Origin: Enterocloster lavalensis
GTDB lineage: Bacteria; Bacillota; Clostridia; Lachnospirales; Lachnospiraceae
Assembly: GCF_902364025.1 (NCBI RefSeq)
Contig: NZ_CABJCG010000002.1
Span: forward strand, 248,001 to 312,000
Direction: 5' to 3'
DNA: 64,000 nucleotides
Positions 24,886 through 35,057 of the stretch are shown one piece after another. The position numbers were made by a program, and so were the translations under genes. The notes below the pieces were generated by a model, which saw only the letters and a program-made list of their open reading frames with translations, did no database searches and was not told the origin of the DNA. Positions within the stretch are counted from its first letter, which is position 1; each line of letters opens with the position of its first letter.

Positions 24886-26472
24886 ATGAGAAAAACCAGA
24901 AGATTCCAGATAAAAGCTGCCGCGGCGGTGATCGCGGCCGCCCTGCTGGCCGGAGGCTGCGCAGGGGCGGAGAGCGGAGCAGAAGGCCCCACGAAGGTGG
25001 AGGAGACGACCACCGCGGCTAAGGCGGAACCTGCTGCGCCGGAGAGTCCGGAGGGCGTGCCGGGACAGCAGGGGCAGGCCGGAACCGGGGAAGCGGGTGA
25101 GCCGGTGAACGGCTACCAACTGATTTCAGACTACGGCGTCACCGCCCCCGGCGACTTGCAGGCGTATGAACTGCCGGATGGGCTGCGGCCGGCAGTCGAG
25201 GAGAACCAGGTGCGGGCTGAACTGCTGACCGCAGTTTACATAAATGGAGAGTTCCGTTTCCGTCTCAGGATCGAGGACAGTTCCGTGACCATGCTGACGC
25301 CGGAGGAGGTGAAGGCGGTGCAGGAGAAGGAGGCCGGGGACGGGTCTGCCCAGGACGGGACCGCAGCGCCGGATGACAGCTATGTGGAAATCGACCGGGA
25401 TAAGGGGCTCTACGGCCGCAGCGCTTACGAGGAGCGCCTGCGGGCGGAGAATCCGGGCGGCGGCGGTACGCTTTCCGTACGTCTGATTGGAGACGGCGTG
25501 GCGGAGGGCGGTTACACGCCCAACCGGTCCAGCTCCACCCGGCAGTATGTGGAATCCGGGGAGAGCGGATACCTGTTGACAGTGGGCGAATACGCAATGC
25601 AGGGAAAGCCGCTGCGGGCGGAACAGCCGGAGGGAACCTACGAGCTTTGGGTGCCTGGATTCCAGGAAGCCATCGGCTTTACTCTGGAGCCGGCCCCGGT
25701 GTACGAGTCTCTTCTGGATATCCCCGGGATGCAGGAGGCTGGGGATTATCTGATCTGGACTGCCGGGAGCGGGAGGGACGGACAGGTGGAGGTGCAGTAT
25801 TTCATCCTGCCCGGCCAGTGGGAGGAGGACTACCGCTACAGTTTTCTGGACAGTAAGCTGGATTATACCAGGGATGGGATCACGGAGAGCTGCGGGCACT
25901 CCATTCTGTCCGCCCAGACCAGGCTGAATGAACCGCTGTCCGGCATCCCACCATACCGGATGACCGTGCAGCAGACCTTTGCCGGGCCAGAGGCGCAGGA
26001 GGGCGGAAGCTACACGCTGTCCCTGCGGGATCTTCTGCTCACATCCCCGGAGCGCTCCGGCGAGATCACGCTCGCCATACCACAGGATGTGGAGCAGCTG
26101 GATCAGGAAATAGAGTTTGAGGACAGCACGATCCGGCTTTTGAAGATTGAGCGCGGGGATGAGCCGGAGTTGTATACCATCGACGACGGCGTGGACGTGA
26201 TGCGGCCGGTGGTGTACATTGAGGTGCAGGTCACGGACCGCAATCCGGACCGGCATCTGATCAATCTTCAGGGCCGCAAGCAGGCGTCGGAACCGTACAT
26301 TACGGAGGTCCGGCCCAACGTGGAGCGGACGGAGAAATCCTACCGTTCTTCCCAGGTGGTGGGATTGACGGTTTTCTATGACGAGGGGGACACGGAAGTG
26401 AGATTCAGCCTGGAAAATCCGCAGTACGTCGAGGATTTGGAGCTGGAGCTTCCGGTTCTGATGGAGGAATAA
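24886..26472 (+). CDS. Putative lipoprotein of unknown function
   Basis: 528 residues. A basic N-terminus, hydrophobic stretch and LAGGC (Cys25) form a lipobox-like export signal. A low-complexity linker rich in Glu, Ala, Gly, Pro and Thr runs to about residue 75. The rest is acidic and beta-rich, with segments such as LTVGEYAMQGKPLRAEQPEG and TYELWVPGF that suggest immunoglobulin-like domains. I recognise no named family. The ATG at 24886 is preferred over 24865 because it places the charged n-region correctly. The next gene starts 3 bases after its stop, so the two are probably co-translated. Confidence 0.75.
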   Translation: MRKTRRFQIKAAAAVIAAALLAGGCAGAESGAEGPTKVEETTTAAKAEPAAPESPEGVPGQQGQAGTGEAGEPVNGYQLISDYGVTAPGDLQAYELPDGLRPAVEENQVRAELLTAVYINGEFRFRLRIEDSSVTMLTPEEVKAVQEKEAGDGSAQDGTAAPDDSYVEIDRDKGLYGRSAYEERLRAENPGGGGTLSVRLIGDGVAEGGYTPNRSSSTRQYVESGESGYLLTVGEYAMQGKPLRAEQPEGTYELWVPGFQEAIGFTLEPAPVYESLLDIPGMQEAGDYLIWTAGSGRDGQVEVQYFILPGQWEEDYRYSFLDSKLDYTRDGITESCGHSILSAQTRLNEPLSGIPPYRMTVQQTFAGPEAQEGGSYTLSLRDLLLTSPERSGEITLAIPQDVEQLDQEIEFEDSTIRLLKIERGDEPELYTIDDGVDVMRPVVYIEVQVTDRNPDRHLINLQGRKQASEPYITEVRPNVERTEKSYRSSQVVGLTVFYDEGDTEVRFSLENPQYVEDLELELPVLMEE

Positions 26473-26475
26473 CAA

Positions 26476-27348
26476 ATGAGTGAGCGGACTCGTGAATTTC
26501 CGTGCAGCCGGATGGACCTTCCACGGGTGGAGCGGTGGTTCGCCCGGCAGGCAGGAGAGGGGAAAATGATCAGCCGTCTGAATATGGGGCTGGGAAATGG
26601 TGTGTTTGAGGACATTTTAGGCCGGGAATGCCACTTCTGCATCCGGCCTTATAAAGCAAAGCTGGACAAAACAGTTCTCAGCTCTGCGGAATTCTCGCAG
26701 TTCCGGCAGCAGTTCGAGGATCTGGGGTGGAAATTTCAGTGCGGGCTTATGAATCTTGCGGTTTTTTACAGCGGGGACGGGGAACGGCCGGCAGAACCGC
26801 CGGAGGACCGGCAGGAGACGCAAAAACGCCTGTTGCAGATCACCGCGGGTGCGGAACTCGGGTATGTTCTCATGGACCTGTTTTGGAGCGCCTTCACCGT
26901 GCTGATGCTCAGCTATGTGCTGTGGGACAGCCGTTACCGGTACTGCATGGAACGGGGAGCGGCCCCGGGGCTGTTTGCGGCGGTGTACGGCATCGCACTG
27001 TTGACCGTATTCCTGTGTATGACGGTTTACCGGACGCTGCCCCATCTCCAGATGCGCCGGACGCTGCGCCGCGGGAAACAAAGCCCGGAGCGCCTTGTAT
27101 TCTGGGACCGGTGGGCCTCCATCGCGCTGTCCAGCGCGGCGCTGGCTCAGATGCAGATGCTGGTCGCCTGGATTTCAGGATGGCGGGGGGCGCTCCTTCT
27201 CTGCGCCCTGACAATGGCCATGGCCCCGGTGAATCTGATCCTGCGCTATGTCTGGAACAGAAAAGCCAGGCCCCACAGCTGGGAGAAGCCTCTCCTGTGC
27301 TGCGGCCTGGCGGAACTGGTGGTGCTGGGGCTCGCCCTTATATGGTGA
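26476..27348 (+). CDS. DUF2812-like membrane protein
   Basis: 290 residues. The soluble N-terminal part (about 8-95) reads PRVERWFARQAGEGKMISR, then FEDLGWKFQCGLMNLAVFY. This resembles DUF2812 domains, in which an order like W-fluffy-Gly then GW then a closing aromatic FY is usual (inference). Four membrane segments follow (about 120-142, 155-175, 207-228, 230-250), with a last one at the C-terminus. DUF2812 genes often accompany PadR-type regulators, but none is adjacent here. GGAGG lies 8 bases before the ATG. Its last 11 bases overlap the end of the convergent minus-strand gene. Confidence 0.7.
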   Translation: MSERTREFPCSRMDLPRVERWFARQAGEGKMISRLNMGLGNGVFEDILGRECHFCIRPYKAKLDKTVLSSAEFSQFRQQFEDLGWKFQCGLMNLAVFYSGDGERPAEPPEDRQETQKRLLQITAGAELGYVLMDLFWSAFTVLMLSYVLWDSRYRYCMERGAAPGLFAAVYGIALLTVFLCMTVYRTLPHLQMRRTLRRGKQSPERLVFWDRWASIALSSAALAQMQMLVAWISGWRGALLLCALTMAMAPVNLILRYVWNRKARPHSWEKPLLCCGLAELVVLGLALIW

Positions 27349-29191
27349 TCAGGTTGTAGGGAATCTGGTTGGCGGTCAGAAGCTGCGCCTCCCGCTGGTG
27401 GCAGGTGAAAATGATAATCTGGCTGTCATAGGCGCTCACCAGCCATTTTAGCGCTGTTTTCAGCCGCTCGTCGTCGTACAGCACAAAGCTGTCGTCAAAG
27501 ATCAGCGGCATGGTGTCGCGGCCATTCTGCACCAGCTTGGCCGCGGCCAGGCGGACGGCCAGATAGATCTGGTCCATGGTGCCGCTGCTGACCTGTTCGA
27601 TGGGAACCAGACGCGTGGGCGTGTTCATAAAGATGTTCAGGTTCTCGTCGATGCTCATGCTGCTGTAGATATTACCGGTGATGCCTCCGATCAATTCGGA
27701 GGCTGTTTTATTTAAGTAGAGGCCGAAGGAGTCGCGGATGGAGGTGGACAGCGTGGTCATGGTATCCATGGCCAGGTCGATGGCGTCCAGCTCTTCCTGC
27801 ACGCGCTCATTCTCCGCCAGGGTCCGCTTCAGGGCTTCCGCCTGGTTTTTGCAGGAGGCCAGGTGTTCCAGCTTCTTCTCCAGCTCCCACTGAACGCGCT
27901 GCTGCTGTTCGATCTCCTCGCTGCAGGATTCCTCCTGTTGTTGAAGCCGGGCGATCTCATCGGTGAGATGCCGCAGGGTTTCCTCCGACTGGTCGATGGC
28001 GCCGCAGAGGCGCAGAAATTCGCCCATGCGCAGCTCAAAGGCGGACATGGCCTCCTGGGACACGGAGGAATCGCCCAAATGTCTGGCAAAGATCTCCTGT
28101 AACAGCCGGGTGCTGGCGTCCAGTTCCTTGCGGTAGCGTCTGCCGCGGTTCAGCTGCAGGATGGACAGCACCAGAAATACAACACCCAGACTTCCCAGAC
28201 CGCCCATGGCGATGGGTAGGGAGACGGGCAGACGTGGGATCAGTTCCGGCACCTGGGTGAGAAGACCGGCGCCGGCCAGGCAGACCACGGCCAGAAGCAG
28301 GGACAGCACGGCCCGGACCTTCAGGGACTTGCGGCTGCAGGCCGCGGCCGCGTTCTGATAGTCCGCGTAGAGCTTGCGGGTGCTTTCCATATATCCGGTG
28401 ATGGAATCCCGGTCCGAAAACTGGCTTCCGGTCAGCACCTGGCGGCCTCTGGCCGCCTTTTGCAGCAGATTTTCCTTCTCCTGTTGCTTCTCCTCCAGCT
28501 GCTGTTTGAGCTTGGTCTTGCGGCTGCGGTAATTCATCAGCTGGTTGGCGTAAGCCGGGGAGGAGATTTCCTGCTCCAGCTTGCGGATTTCGCCCAGCAG
28601 CGTGGTGTAGCTTAAGGCCGCCTGGGGGATCAGCTGGGCTTCCAGCTCCCGGCGCTGGTTTTTCAAATAGGCGCTGGCCTTGGTGATATTGAGGGCGATG
28701 CTGCCGGAAGTGTTTAAGTTGGCGATGTAGTTGCGCAACTCGGCCACCATGCCGCCGTCCGTGGCGCATTTGAGCTGGCCGATGCTGATGGTGTTGTTGT
28801 AGGCGGTCTCCGTCAGCCCGCAGCGCAGCTGGTCCAGCAGGGCCTTGGTGGGCTCCACCTCCCGGCCCAGGGTCTCGTTGACGATGGTCAGGTCCTTGCT
28901 CTTTTTCTGAAACCGCCGTTCGATGCGGTAGATTTCCCCTGAGCTCTCGATCCTGAGCCACCCCTCGTAGGTGCCGCTTCCGGCCCAGGGCTCGTATTTG
29001 TTGTAGAGGTCGTTTTTTGAAGCCCGGCCCCGCTGCTTTTCGATTCCGAAGAGCATCCCACGGATAAAGGTGTGCAGGGTGGATTTTCCGGCTTCGTTCT
29101 TTCCGTATACCACATTCAGCCCATCCTCAAAGGAGACGTCCTGGTCCTGAAATTTGCCGAAGCCGCTGATGTGTAGATTCAGTAATTTCAT
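27338..29191 (-). CDS. SbcC/YhaN-like ATPase with a central membrane hairpin
   Basis: 617-residue AAA ATPase of the Rad50/SbcC/RecN type. The N-terminal half-domain has MKLLNLHISGFGKFQD and Walker A GKNEAGKST (30-38). Coiled-coil segments lie at about 200-260 and 380-480. The C-terminal half-domain has the signature VSSGTMDQIYLAVRLA and Walker B PLIFDDSFV. Two hydrophobic segments (about 293-312 and 323-347) lie where a coiled-coil apex would be, predicting membrane attachment. It is shorter than B. subtilis YhaN (about 960 residues as I recall). It starts 5 bases after the nuclease gene, its expected partner in DNA end processing. Confidence 0.88.
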   Translation of the reverse strand: MKLLNLHISGFGKFQDQDVSFEDGLNVVYGKNEAGKSTLHTFIRGMLFGIEKQRGRASKNDLYNKYEPWAGSGTYEGWLRIESSGEIYRIERRFQKKSKDLTIVNETLGREVEPTKALLDQLRCGLTETAYNNTISIGQLKCATDGGMVAELRNYIANLNTSGSIALNITKASAYLKNQRRELEAQLIPQAALSYTTLLGEIRKLEQEISSPAYANQLMNYRSRKTKLKQQLEEKQQEKENLLQKAARGRQVLTGSQFSDRDSITGYMESTRKLYADYQNAAAACSRKSLKVRAVLSLLLAVVCLAGAGLLTQVPELIPRLPVSLPIAMGGLGSLGVVFLVLSILQLNRGRRYRKELDASTRLLQEIFARHLGDSSVSQEAMSAFELRMGEFLRLCGAIDQSEETLRHLTDEIARLQQQEESCSEEIEQQQRVQWELEKKLEHLASCKNQAEALKRTLAENERVQEELDAIDLAMDTMTTLSTSIRDSFGLYLNKTASELIGGITGNIYSSMSIDENLNIFMNTPTRLVPIEQVSSGTMDQIYLAVRLAAAKLVQNGRDTMPLIFDDSFVLYDDERLKTALKWLVSAYDSQIIIFTCHQREAQLLTANQIPYNLITI

Positions 29192-29196
29192 TCCCG

Positions 29197-30267
29197 TCAG
29201 CTCCTTTCGTCGGTGGTGTGCAAAAGCGCGTTTACCCCGTAATGCAGGGCTTTTTTCTCCACCGGACTCATATTGTCCTTCTGGAGGGCCTGGATAAAGA
29301 AACCGATCATATCGCTGGGGTGCTCCGCGAACAGGGATGAGAAGTCGTACTGCGGCTCCGAGTCGTCCAGAATCTCGCAGATCCGGTAGTGTGAGGCCAG
29401 CTGCTCCAAATCAAAGTCGATCTCCGGGTCCCGCATGCCCTTTAAGCGGAACCGGTAGATGTTGTGCTCACCACGGCCCTTGATCTCCTGGGCGATGCGG
29501 GAGGCCAGCTCCATGTTGGTGGTTTCCTTGGTTACGTTCACGGCCAGCGGTATGTATTGAATCTGGGCCATGGGAACGAAGGTCAGGTTCGTGACTTTTT
29601 TGGTCACCGGGTGGATTTCCCCGGTGTAAAAGCCGTGGGGGCCGGTCTCCGTCATGTCCAGGGGCTCGGGCGAGCCGCAGTAGGCCATTTTCTTCTCCGC
29701 CAGCACCCGGGGCTTATGGATATGCCCCAGGGCGATGTAAGAGAAGGGAGACAGCTCCAGGCTGTTGAAGTTGATGGGAAGGTGGGCGGCGTCGCCGCCG
29801 TGGGCCATCAGGATCTGGATCCGGCTGTTTAAGGGCACCTGAATGTCCTCCAGCCGCGCCTCCTTGATCTCGGTGGTATGGTAGCTGAAGCCGTACACTT
29901 CGGTGTTGATGTCCTCAAAATAGACGGAGGTCAGAGTTTCATCCATAAGCCAGGTGACATTGGGGCTCCAGGTAAAGCTTAAGAGCGCGGAGTTTCCACG
30001 GATTTTGTCGTGGTTGCCGGCAATCAGGATCACCTTTACACCCGGAATGGTAGAGAACAGGTAGTTGACCTCTTTTAAGTCCTTCATCAAAGGCTGGCGG
30101 TGGAACAGGTCTCCGGAAATGAACATGCAGTCCACATCCAGTTCTTTTGCTTTTTCTACGATTTTTCGGAAGGTGTCTTTTATGGCCTGGGCGCGCTCTT
30201 TTCCCCAGGGCTTATCTGCGTCCGGGCACATGCCCCAGTGGATATCCCCTGTGTGGATGAATTTCAT
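29197..30267 (-). CDS. SbcD/Mre11-like metallophosphoesterase (YhaO-like)
   Basis: 356 residues. The calcineurin-type nuclease motifs come in order: GDIHWG (about 7-12), ISGDLFHR (48-55), IAGNHDKIRG (82-91), LMAHGGDA and ALGHIHKP. These bind two metals and cut DNA ends. A C-terminal capping region follows, as in Mre11. It lies between asnS (24-base gap) and the SbcC-like ATPase (5-base gap), so it forms a nuclease-ATPase complex with the latter. The GDIHWG form, with Trp after His, is typical of the YhaO branch. AGGAGG precedes the ATG. Confidence 0.93.
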   Translation of the reverse strand: MKFIHTGDIHWGMCPDADKPWGKERAQAIKDTFRKIVEKAKELDVDCMFISGDLFHRQPLMKDLKEVNYLFSTIPGVKVILIAGNHDKIRGNSALLSFTWSPNVTWLMDETLTSVYFEDINTEVYGFSYHTTEIKEARLEDIQVPLNSRIQILMAHGGDAAHLPINFNSLELSPFSYIALGHIHKPRVLAEKKMAYCGSPEPLDMTETGPHGFYTGEIHPVTKKVTNLTFVPMAQIQYIPLAVNVTKETTNMELASRIAQEIKGRGEHNIYRFRLKGMRDPEIDFDLEQLASHYRICEILDDSEPQYDFSSLFAEHPSDMIGFFIQALQKDNMSPVEKKALHYGVNALLHTTDERS

Positions 30268-30291
30268 GGTGAATTGTGTCCTCCTAAATGT

Positions 30292-31683
<1,392 letters not shown>

Positions 31684-31745
31684 AGCAAAAATTCTCCTTT
31701 TCGTGCATAATACATACTATTTAACTCATAAACATATATAACGTG

Positions 31746-31774
31746 ATTATATGATATTTCCCATAATGTTTCAA
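31746..31774 (-). promoter_or_regulatory. Sigma-A type promoter for asnS
   Basis: On the minus strand: TTGAAA (31774-31769), a 17-base spacer and perfect TATAAT (31751-31746), about 63 bases from the asnS start. Confidence 0.78.
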
Positions 31775-31996
31775 GGTTAATCTGTTTTTGCGGCATTTCC
31801 GGGCGTTTGAGGGGACATGCTTTCCCCGGATTTCCAGCGGGAACAGGGGAGGGGAACATATAGTGGTAAATATTGGAAGCTAACACAAGATATGGCGAGT
31901 CTTTATAAAATATGGCAGATGCGGTAATAAATGTCGGAAAAATGACTAAAAAAAGAGAAAAAAATTTAAATATTTGTGTACTATTTATGAAGTTTG

Positions 31997-32005
31997 TGTT
32001 ATAAT
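31997..32005 (+). promoter_or_regulatory. Extended -10 promoter for glgC
   Basis: TGT-TATAAT (31997-32005) is an extended -10. A weak -35 candidate, TGTACT, lies 17 bases upstream of TATAAT. The glgC start at 32043 follows after 37 bases. Confidence 0.6.
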
Positions 32006-32042
32006 TAGAATTACAAAAATTTTAACAGCAAGAGGTGATAAC

Positions 32043-33317
32043 GTGATTAAGAAAGAAATGATTGCCATGCTTTTAGCTGGCGGACAGGGAAGTCGTCTTG
32101 GCGTGTTGACACAGAAGGTCGCTAAGCCGGCGGTATCTTTTGGGGGGAAGTACCGGATTATCGATTTCCCGCTCAGTAACTGCATCAATTCCGGCGTGGA
32201 CACCGTCGGCGTATTGACGCAGTATCAGCCATTACGTTTGAACACCCATATCGGGATTGGGATCCCGTGGGATTTGGACCGCAATGTGGGCGGCGTAACA
32301 GTCCTGCCTCCCTACGAGCGCAGTAAGGGGAGCGACTGGTACACCGGAACTGCGAACGCGATCTACCAGAATCTGGAGTATATGGAGAATTATAATCCGG
32401 ATTACGTTCTGATTTTGTCCGGTGACCATATCTACAAGATGGATTATGAAGTTATGTTGGATTATCACAAGGCCAACAACGCTGACATCACCATTGCTGC
32501 TATGCCGGTTCCGATTGAGGAGGCCAGCCGTTTCGGCATCCTGATTACGGACGAGTCCAACCGCATTACGGAATTCGAGGAGAAGCCGCCGGTTCCCAGA
32601 AGCAACCTGGCTTCCATGGGTATCTACATCTTCAGCTGGAAGGTTCTCAAGGAGTCCCTGATCAAGATGAAGGACGAGCCCGGGTGCGACTTCGGTAAAC
32701 ATATCATCCCCTACTGCCATGCCAGAGGCGACCGCATTTTCGCCTACGAGTACAACGGCTACTGGAAGGATGTAGGGACCCTTGGCTCTTATTGGGAAGC
32801 CAATATGGAGCTGATCGACATTATTCCCGAGTTCAACCTGTACGAGGAATACTGGCGTATCTACACCAAGAGTGATGTGATTCCGCCTCAGTACGTGGAC
32901 AGCAATGCGAAGATTGAGCGCAGCATCATCGGCGAGGGTACGGAGATCCACGGGGACGTGATCAACTCCGTCATCGGCGCAGGCGTTACCATCGGCAAAG
33001 GGGCTGTGGTGCGCGACTCCATTGTCATGCAGGGAACCGTGATCGGCGCGGGTTCTGAGATTAACAAGGCCATCATCGCGGAGAACGTACATATCGGTTC
33101 CGGTGTGAAGGCGGGCGTGGGCGAGTACGCGCCCAGCACATACGATCAGAAGGTTTATCAGTTCGACCTGGTGACCATCGGCGAGAATTCCGTAATTCCG
33201 GACGGCGTGCAGGTCGGCAAGAATACAGCGATAGCAGGCGAGACAACCGTAGGCGATTATCCTGACGGATTACTGGCAAGCGGAAATTACATTATAAAGG
33301 CAGGTGGCGCGAGATGA
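32043..33317 (+). CDS. glgC: Glucose-1-phosphate adenylyltransferase, catalytic subunit
   Basis: 424 residues. Makes ADP-glucose from ATP and glucose-1-phosphate for glycogen synthesis. The N-terminal nucleotidyltransferase domain has [15 protein letters not shown], then [42 protein letters not shown] and FEEKP line the active site. The C-terminal left-handed beta helix (hexapeptide repeats such as [20 protein letters not shown]) carries regulation. The GTG at 32043 with AGAGGTGA upstream gives the standard N-terminus; an open frame from 31974 would start before the promoter. It overlaps glgD by 4 bases. Confidence 0.96.
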   Translation: MIKKEMIAMLLAGGQGSRLGVLTQKVAKPAVSFGGKYRIIDFPLSNCINSGVDTVGVLTQYQPLRLNTHIGIGIPWDLDRNVGGVTVLPPYERSKGSDWYTGTANAIYQNLEYMENYNPDYVLILSGDHIYKMDYEVMLDYHKANNADITIAAMPVPIEEASRFGILITDESNRITEFEEKPPVPRSNLASMGIYIFSWKVLKESLIKMKDEPGCDFGKHIIPYCHARGDRIFAYEYNGYWKDVGTLGSYWEANMELIDIIPEFNLYEEYWRIYTKSDVIPPQYVDSNAKIERSIIGEGTEIHGDVINSVIGAGVTIGKGAVVRDSIVMQGTVIGAGSEINKAIIAENVHIGSGVKAGVGEYAPSTYDQKVYQFDLVTIGENSVIPDGVQVGKNTAIAGETTVGDYPDGLLASGNYIIKAGGAR

Positions 33318-34435
33318 GAGCAATCGGTATCGTTTTAGCAGGTGGTAACAGCAAGAGGATGAGGGAACTCTCAAACAAGAGAGCAGTCGCTGCCATGCCG
33401 GTTGCAGGAAGCTACCGCAGCATCGACTTCGCCCTGAGCAACATGACGAACAGCCATATTCAGAACGTAGCCGTGTTCACACAGTACAATTCCAGATCCT
33501 TGAATCTTCATCTGAGTTCCTCCAAGTGGTGGGATTTCGGACGTAAACAGGGCGGACTTTACGTGTTCACCCCGTCCATTACCCCGGAGAACGGAGACTG
33601 GTACCGTGGAACCGCGGATGCATTATACCAGAACCTTACGTTTTTAAAGAACAGCCACGAGCCTTATGTGGTGATTGCAGCGGGCGACGGCGTTTACAAG
33701 CTGGATTACAACAAGGTGCTGGAGTATCATATCGAGAAGAAGGCCGACATCACCGTGGTCTGCAAGGACATGGAGCCCGGCACGGACGTGACCCGTTTCG
33801 GCTGCGTGAAGCTCAACGACGACGGACGGATCACCGACTTCGAGGAGAAGCCCATGGCCTCCGACGCCACCACCATTTCCTGCGGGATCTATGTGATCCG
33901 CAGACGCCAGCTGATCGAGCTTTTGGAGCGCTGCGCGGCTGAGGACCGCTATGATCTGGTCAACGACATTTTAGTGCGCTACAAGAACTTAAAGCGCATT
34001 TACGCTTACAAGCTGAACGGCTACTGGAGCAATATCGCTTCCGTGGATTCCTACTATAAGACCAACATGGATTTCCTGAAGCCTGAGGTCCGGGAATACT
34101 TCTTCAAGCAGTATCCCGACATTTACACCAAAATCGACGACCTGCCCCCTGCGAAGTACAATCCGGGCGCAGTTGTCCGCAACAGCCTGATTTCCAGCGG
34201 CTGTATCTTAAACGGCACGGTGGAGAACTCCATTCTGTTTAAGAAGGCATACGTGGGCAACAACTGTATTATCAAGAATTCCATCATTCTGAACGATGTT
34301 TATATCGGCGATAATACGGTGATTGAAAACTGTATCGTGGAGAGCCGCGATACCATCCGGGCCAATACGACGCATATCGGAACACCCGAAAATATCAAAA
34401 TCGTTGTGGAGAAGAACGAGAGATATACGTTATAA
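33314..34435 (+). CDS. glgD: GlgD: regulatory/non-catalytic glucose-1-phosphate adenylyltransferase subunit
   Basis: 373 residues, about 50 shorter than GlgC. The fold is the same ([37 protein letters not shown]-terminal beta helix), but catalytic positions differ. The family KPAV lysine segment reads [10 protein letters not shown] here, and the SGDH motif reads AAGDGVY. In Firmicutes GlgD forms a hetero-oligomer with GlgC and raises its activity. The ATG overlaps the glgC stop region (4 bases), consistent with equal expression. A GC-rich stem (CCCCGGCC/GGCCGGGG, about 34460-34480) sits between it and spoVG. Confidence 0.95.
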   Translation: MRAIGIVLAGGNSKRMRELSNKRAVAAMPVAGSYRSIDFALSNMTNSHIQNVAVFTQYNSRSLNLHLSSSKWWDFGRKQGGLYVFTPSITPENGDWYRGTADALYQNLTFLKNSHEPYVVIAAGDGVYKLDYNKVLEYHIEKKADITVVCKDMEPGTDVTRFGCVKLNDDGRITDFEEKPMASDATTISCGIYVIRRRQLIELLERCAAEDRYDLVNDILVRYKNLKRIYAYKLNGYWSNIASVDSYYKTNMDFLKPEVREYFFKQYPDIYTKIDDLPPAKYNPGAVVRNSLISSGCILNGTVENSILFKKAYVGNNCIIKNSIILNDVYIGDNTVIENCIVESRDTIRANTTHIGTPENIKIVVEKNERYTL

Positions 34436-34521
34436 AGCCGCACTGGTCCGCGTAGGCATGCCCCGGCCGGACTGGCCGGGGAAAGCGGCGACGAAGGAAA
34501 AGACGGAAGGGGTATAAAAAC

Positions 34522-34809
34522 ATGCAGGTTACAGACGTAAGAGTGAGACGCGTTGAAAAGGATGGGAAGATGAAAGCCATCGTTTCCATCACTCTTGACA
34601 ACGAGTTTGTCATTCACGACATCAAAGTGATTGAGGGGGAAAAGGGTTTATTTATCGCTATGCCCAGCCGCAAGGCGGCGGACGGCGAGTACCGCGATAT
34701 CGCGCATCCCATCAATTCCGGCACCCGGGACATGATTCAGAGCATTATCCTGAATAAATATGAGACCACGCTGCTGGAGAATGAGATGGCGGCGGAAGCG
34801 CTGGCATGA
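34522..34809 (+). CDS. spoVG: SpoVG, RNA-binding septation/sporulation regulator
   Basis: 95 residues with the family opening [19 protein letters not shown] and the core [21 protein letters not shown], then [14 protein letters not shown] [13 protein letters not shown]. SpoVG is a small nucleic-acid-binding protein that influences septum placement, sporulation and virulence genes in Firmicutes. GGAAGGGG lies 10 bases before the ATG. It follows glgD after 86 bases, probably on the same transcript, and ends in a terminator. Its presence supports a spore-former. Confidence 0.97.
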   Translation: MQVTDVRVRRVEKDGKMKAIVSITLDNEFVIHDIKVIEGEKGLFIAMPSRKAADGEYRDIAHPINSGTRDMIQSIILNKYETTLLENEMAAEALA

Positions 34810-34835
34810 GAGCATAACAATCCATAGCAGAAAAC

Positions 34836-34887
34836 AAACGGGAGCAGGCAGATGGCCGGATGGGCCGCAGCGCTGCTCCCGTTTTTT
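34836..34887 (+). terminator. Intrinsic terminator after spoVG
   Basis: AAACGGGAGCAG pairs with CTGCTCCCGTTT, followed by TTT; the loop is about 25 bases with its own GC pairing. Confidence 0.88.
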
Positions 34888-34969
34888 GATGCAATGGGCC
34901 GTTGGCGCAGCCTGCGGGTGATTGCTGCGCGGATAACGCCGCGGTAACGGGAAATTAATTATAAATTGA

Positions 34970-34998
34970 TTGCAACGTTTGATGGAATCAAGTAAAAT
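34970..34998 (+). promoter_or_regulatory. Sigma-A type promoter for the HD-domain gene
   Basis: TTGCAA (34970-34975), a 17-base spacer and TAAAAT (34993-34998); the GTG start lies 59 bases downstream. Confidence 0.65.
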
Positions 34999-35057
34999 AT
35001 AACCGAGATATGGAATCTGCCGGGCAAGACATGATTTGACGGCAGCGGAGGTGAAGG

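Larger units (their letters stand above)
31684..32042. other. Divergent intergenic region between asnS and glgC
   Basis: About 360 bases. It contains the asnS promoter on the minus strand and the glgC promoter on the plus strand. The middle part (about 31780-31860) is GC-richer, with no open frame I trust. I found no T-box motif and no other structure. Confidence 0.6.

Noticed and set aside
31684..31973. Possible T-box leader upstream of asnS
   Set aside because: The T-box core (AGGGTGGNACCGCG) is not present on the minus strand and the promoter at 31774-31746 leaves only about 55 bases of leader.
31974..32042. Upstream start for GlgC giving 447 residues
   Set aside because: That start lies before the -10 box of the gene's own promoter. 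The GTG at 32043 gives the conserved N-terminus.
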